Below the pieces are notes generated by a model. It was given only the letters and a program-made list of their open reading frames with translations. It had not been told where the DNA came from and made no database searches. Shown in pieces: positions 63,092 to 64,000 of a DNA stretch of 64,000 bases (the stretch's first letter is position 1; every line of letters starts with the position of its first letter). The DNA is taken from assembly GCF_031845375.1 (NCBI RefSeq), contig NZ_JAVREK010000016.1:1-64000 (forward strand), read 5' to 3'. The DNA comes from Streptomonospora wellingtoniae (GTDB lineage Bacteria; Actinomycetota; Actinomycetes; Streptosporangiales; Streptosporangiaceae). The position numbers and the translations under genes are program-made.

Positions 63092-64000
63092 GTGAGCGCG
63101 AACGCGGCGGTGAATTCATCCGGTGGTCCCATCTGGGCGCGGCTGTCCAGCGGGACCGGCCTGCTGCGGGCGGCCGGGGAGTCGGTGCCGCCGACGTGGT
63201 TCGTGCTCGTCGGCATCCTGTCGGTGCAGGCGGGCGCCGGTGTCGCCAGCCGGCTCTTCGCCGTGCTCCCACCGAGCGCGGTGGTGTGGTTGCGGCTGCT
63301 GACCTCGGCGGTGGTACTGCTCGCCCTCGCCAGGCCCGCGCTTCGCGGCCGCACGCGCGCGGACTGGATGGTGGCCGTGGGCTTCGGCGTGTGCCTGGCG
63401 ACCATGAACTTCGCCATCTACCAGTCGTTCGCGCGCATCCCCTTGGGCATCGCGGTCACCATCGAGTTCCTGGGCCCGCTGTCGGTGGCGGTGATCGGGT
63501 CGCGGCGCAGGATCGACCTGCTCTGGGTGGCGCTGGCCGGCGCCGGCGTGGTGCTGCTGGGCCGCAGCGACGGCGACATCACTCTGGCCGGCGTGCTTTT
63601 CGCGCTGCTCGCCGCCGCTGCCTGGGCCGGCTACATCCTGCTCAGCGCGGCGACAGGGCGACGGTTCCACGGCATGTCGGGGCTGGCGGTGGCCAGCGTC
63701 GCGGGTACGGTCCTGATCGCCCCGGCCGGGATCGCCGCGGGCGGCTCGGCGCTGCTGGACCCCAAGCTGCTGCTGATCGGGCTGGCGATCGGCCTACTGT
63801 CGTCGGTGGTGCCCTACACGCTGGAGATGCAGGCGCTGCGCCGCATGCCGCCGCGGGTGTTCGGAATCCTGATGAGCCTGGAGCCGGCGGCGGCCGCCCT
63901 GGTCGGGCTGGTCCTGCTGGGTGAGTTCCTGTCAGCGTGGCAGTGGCTGGCGATCGGCTGCGTCGTCGCCGCCAGCGTCGGCGCGACCCGCCGGCCCGGA
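63092..64000 (+). CDS. EamA/RhtA-type exporter (partial at right edge)
   Basis: The frame from GTG 63092 stays open to the window end (303 codons) and has about ten hydrophobic segments: WFVLVGILSVQAGAGVASRLF, VVWLRLLTSAVVLLALA, VAVGFGVCLATMNFAIYQSF, IAVTIEFLGPLSVAVIGS and MSLEPAAAALVGLVLLGEFL, typical of EamA/DMT exporters like RhtA. TAAGAT lies 9 bases before GTG and no Shine-Dalgarno is seen, so the mRNA is probably leaderless. It is divergent from arcA. Substrate is likely an amino acid (inference). Confidence 0.88.
   Translation, partial: MSANAAVNSSGGPIWARLSSGTGLLRAAGESVPPTWFVLVGILSVQAGAGVASRLFAVLPPSAVVWLRLLTSAVVLLALARPALRGRTRADWMVAVGFGVCLATMNFAIYQSFARIPLGIAVTIEFLGPLSVAVIGSRRRIDLLWVALAGAGVVLLGRSDGDITLAGVLFALLAAAAWAGYILLSAATGRRFHGMSGLAVASVAGTVLIAPAGIAAGGSALLDPKLLLIGLAIGLLSSVVPYTLEMQALRRMPPRVFGILMSLEPAAAALVGLVLLGEFLSAWQWLAIGCVVAASVGATRRPG

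Overview
The window is about 72% G+C with actinomycete codon use, GTG/TTG starts and likely leaderless promoters. Gene order resembles Streptomyces (tRNA-Val, peroxiredoxin, DUF3052; fasR-fabD-fabH-acpP-fabF; sufR-B-D-Rieske-C-S-U-T). CBM2-PL11 pectin lyase content and the XRE/DUF397 pairs point to a free-living filamentous actinomycete, most likely Nocardiopsaceae (Nocardiopsis or Streptomonospora type). This placement is inference from content, not from a marker gene.

Layout. 1-9.5 kb: family 2B encapsulin shell gene (open at the left edge), transketolase, GCS2-type carboxylate-amine ligase, phosphoribosyltransferase, an N-terminally truncated mycothiol-dependent isomerase-like gene behind a Zur-box-like palindrome, and a secreted rhamnogalacturonan lyase under a LacI-type operator. 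9.6-12.3 kb: MarR regulator and a Ro60/TROVE protein (Rsr) preceded by a structured segment that may be its Y RNA. 12.6-16.5 kb: tRNA-Val(TAC), AhpE-like peroxiredoxin, DUF3052, YjbQ, PhoD-type phosphatase. 16.5-22.1 kb: 5-oxoproline utilisation cluster (ycsI, pxpC, pxpB, pxpA, NRAMP transporter) with a divergent GntR regulator and its operator. 22.3-28.8 kb: membrane protein, FasR and the type II fatty acid synthase operon fabD-fabH-acpP-fabF closed by a strong terminator. 28.9-35.2 kb: degenerate EAL protein, SGNH hydrolase, SseB-like protein, an unrecognised 714-aa protein, and a Phd/VapC toxin-antitoxin pair with an 18-bp palindromic operator. 35.3-44.7 kb: complete SUF iron-sulfur operon on the minus strand with SufR and its box, then a divergent ABC exporter pair.

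44.7-61.6 kb is an accessory island. It holds the remnant of a Lhr-like helicase, a 1134-aa SF1 helicase with an internal coiled coil, a second antitoxin/PIN pair, decayed DUF397, DUF6879 and DUF6082 genes, a phosphotransferase, a RiPP-type PIMT methyltransferase translationally coupled to a 43-aa double CxxCxGxG protein and two other small genes, a divergent XRE/HD-hydrolase pair, an XRE-DUF397 pair facing an anti-sigma-type ATPase operon, and a relic that looks like BREX PglX plus a kinase. Three copies of an unannotated stem-loop repeat with compensatory base changes are scattered through it, and a 3'-end relic of a second helicase copy sits at one of them. The window closes with arginine deiminase and an EamA exporter running off the right edge.

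The most interesting items are the candidate Y RNA next to Ro60, the orphan PIMT cluster with tiny partner genes, the covarying stem-loop family with the helicase tail duplication, and the encapsulin at the left edge.
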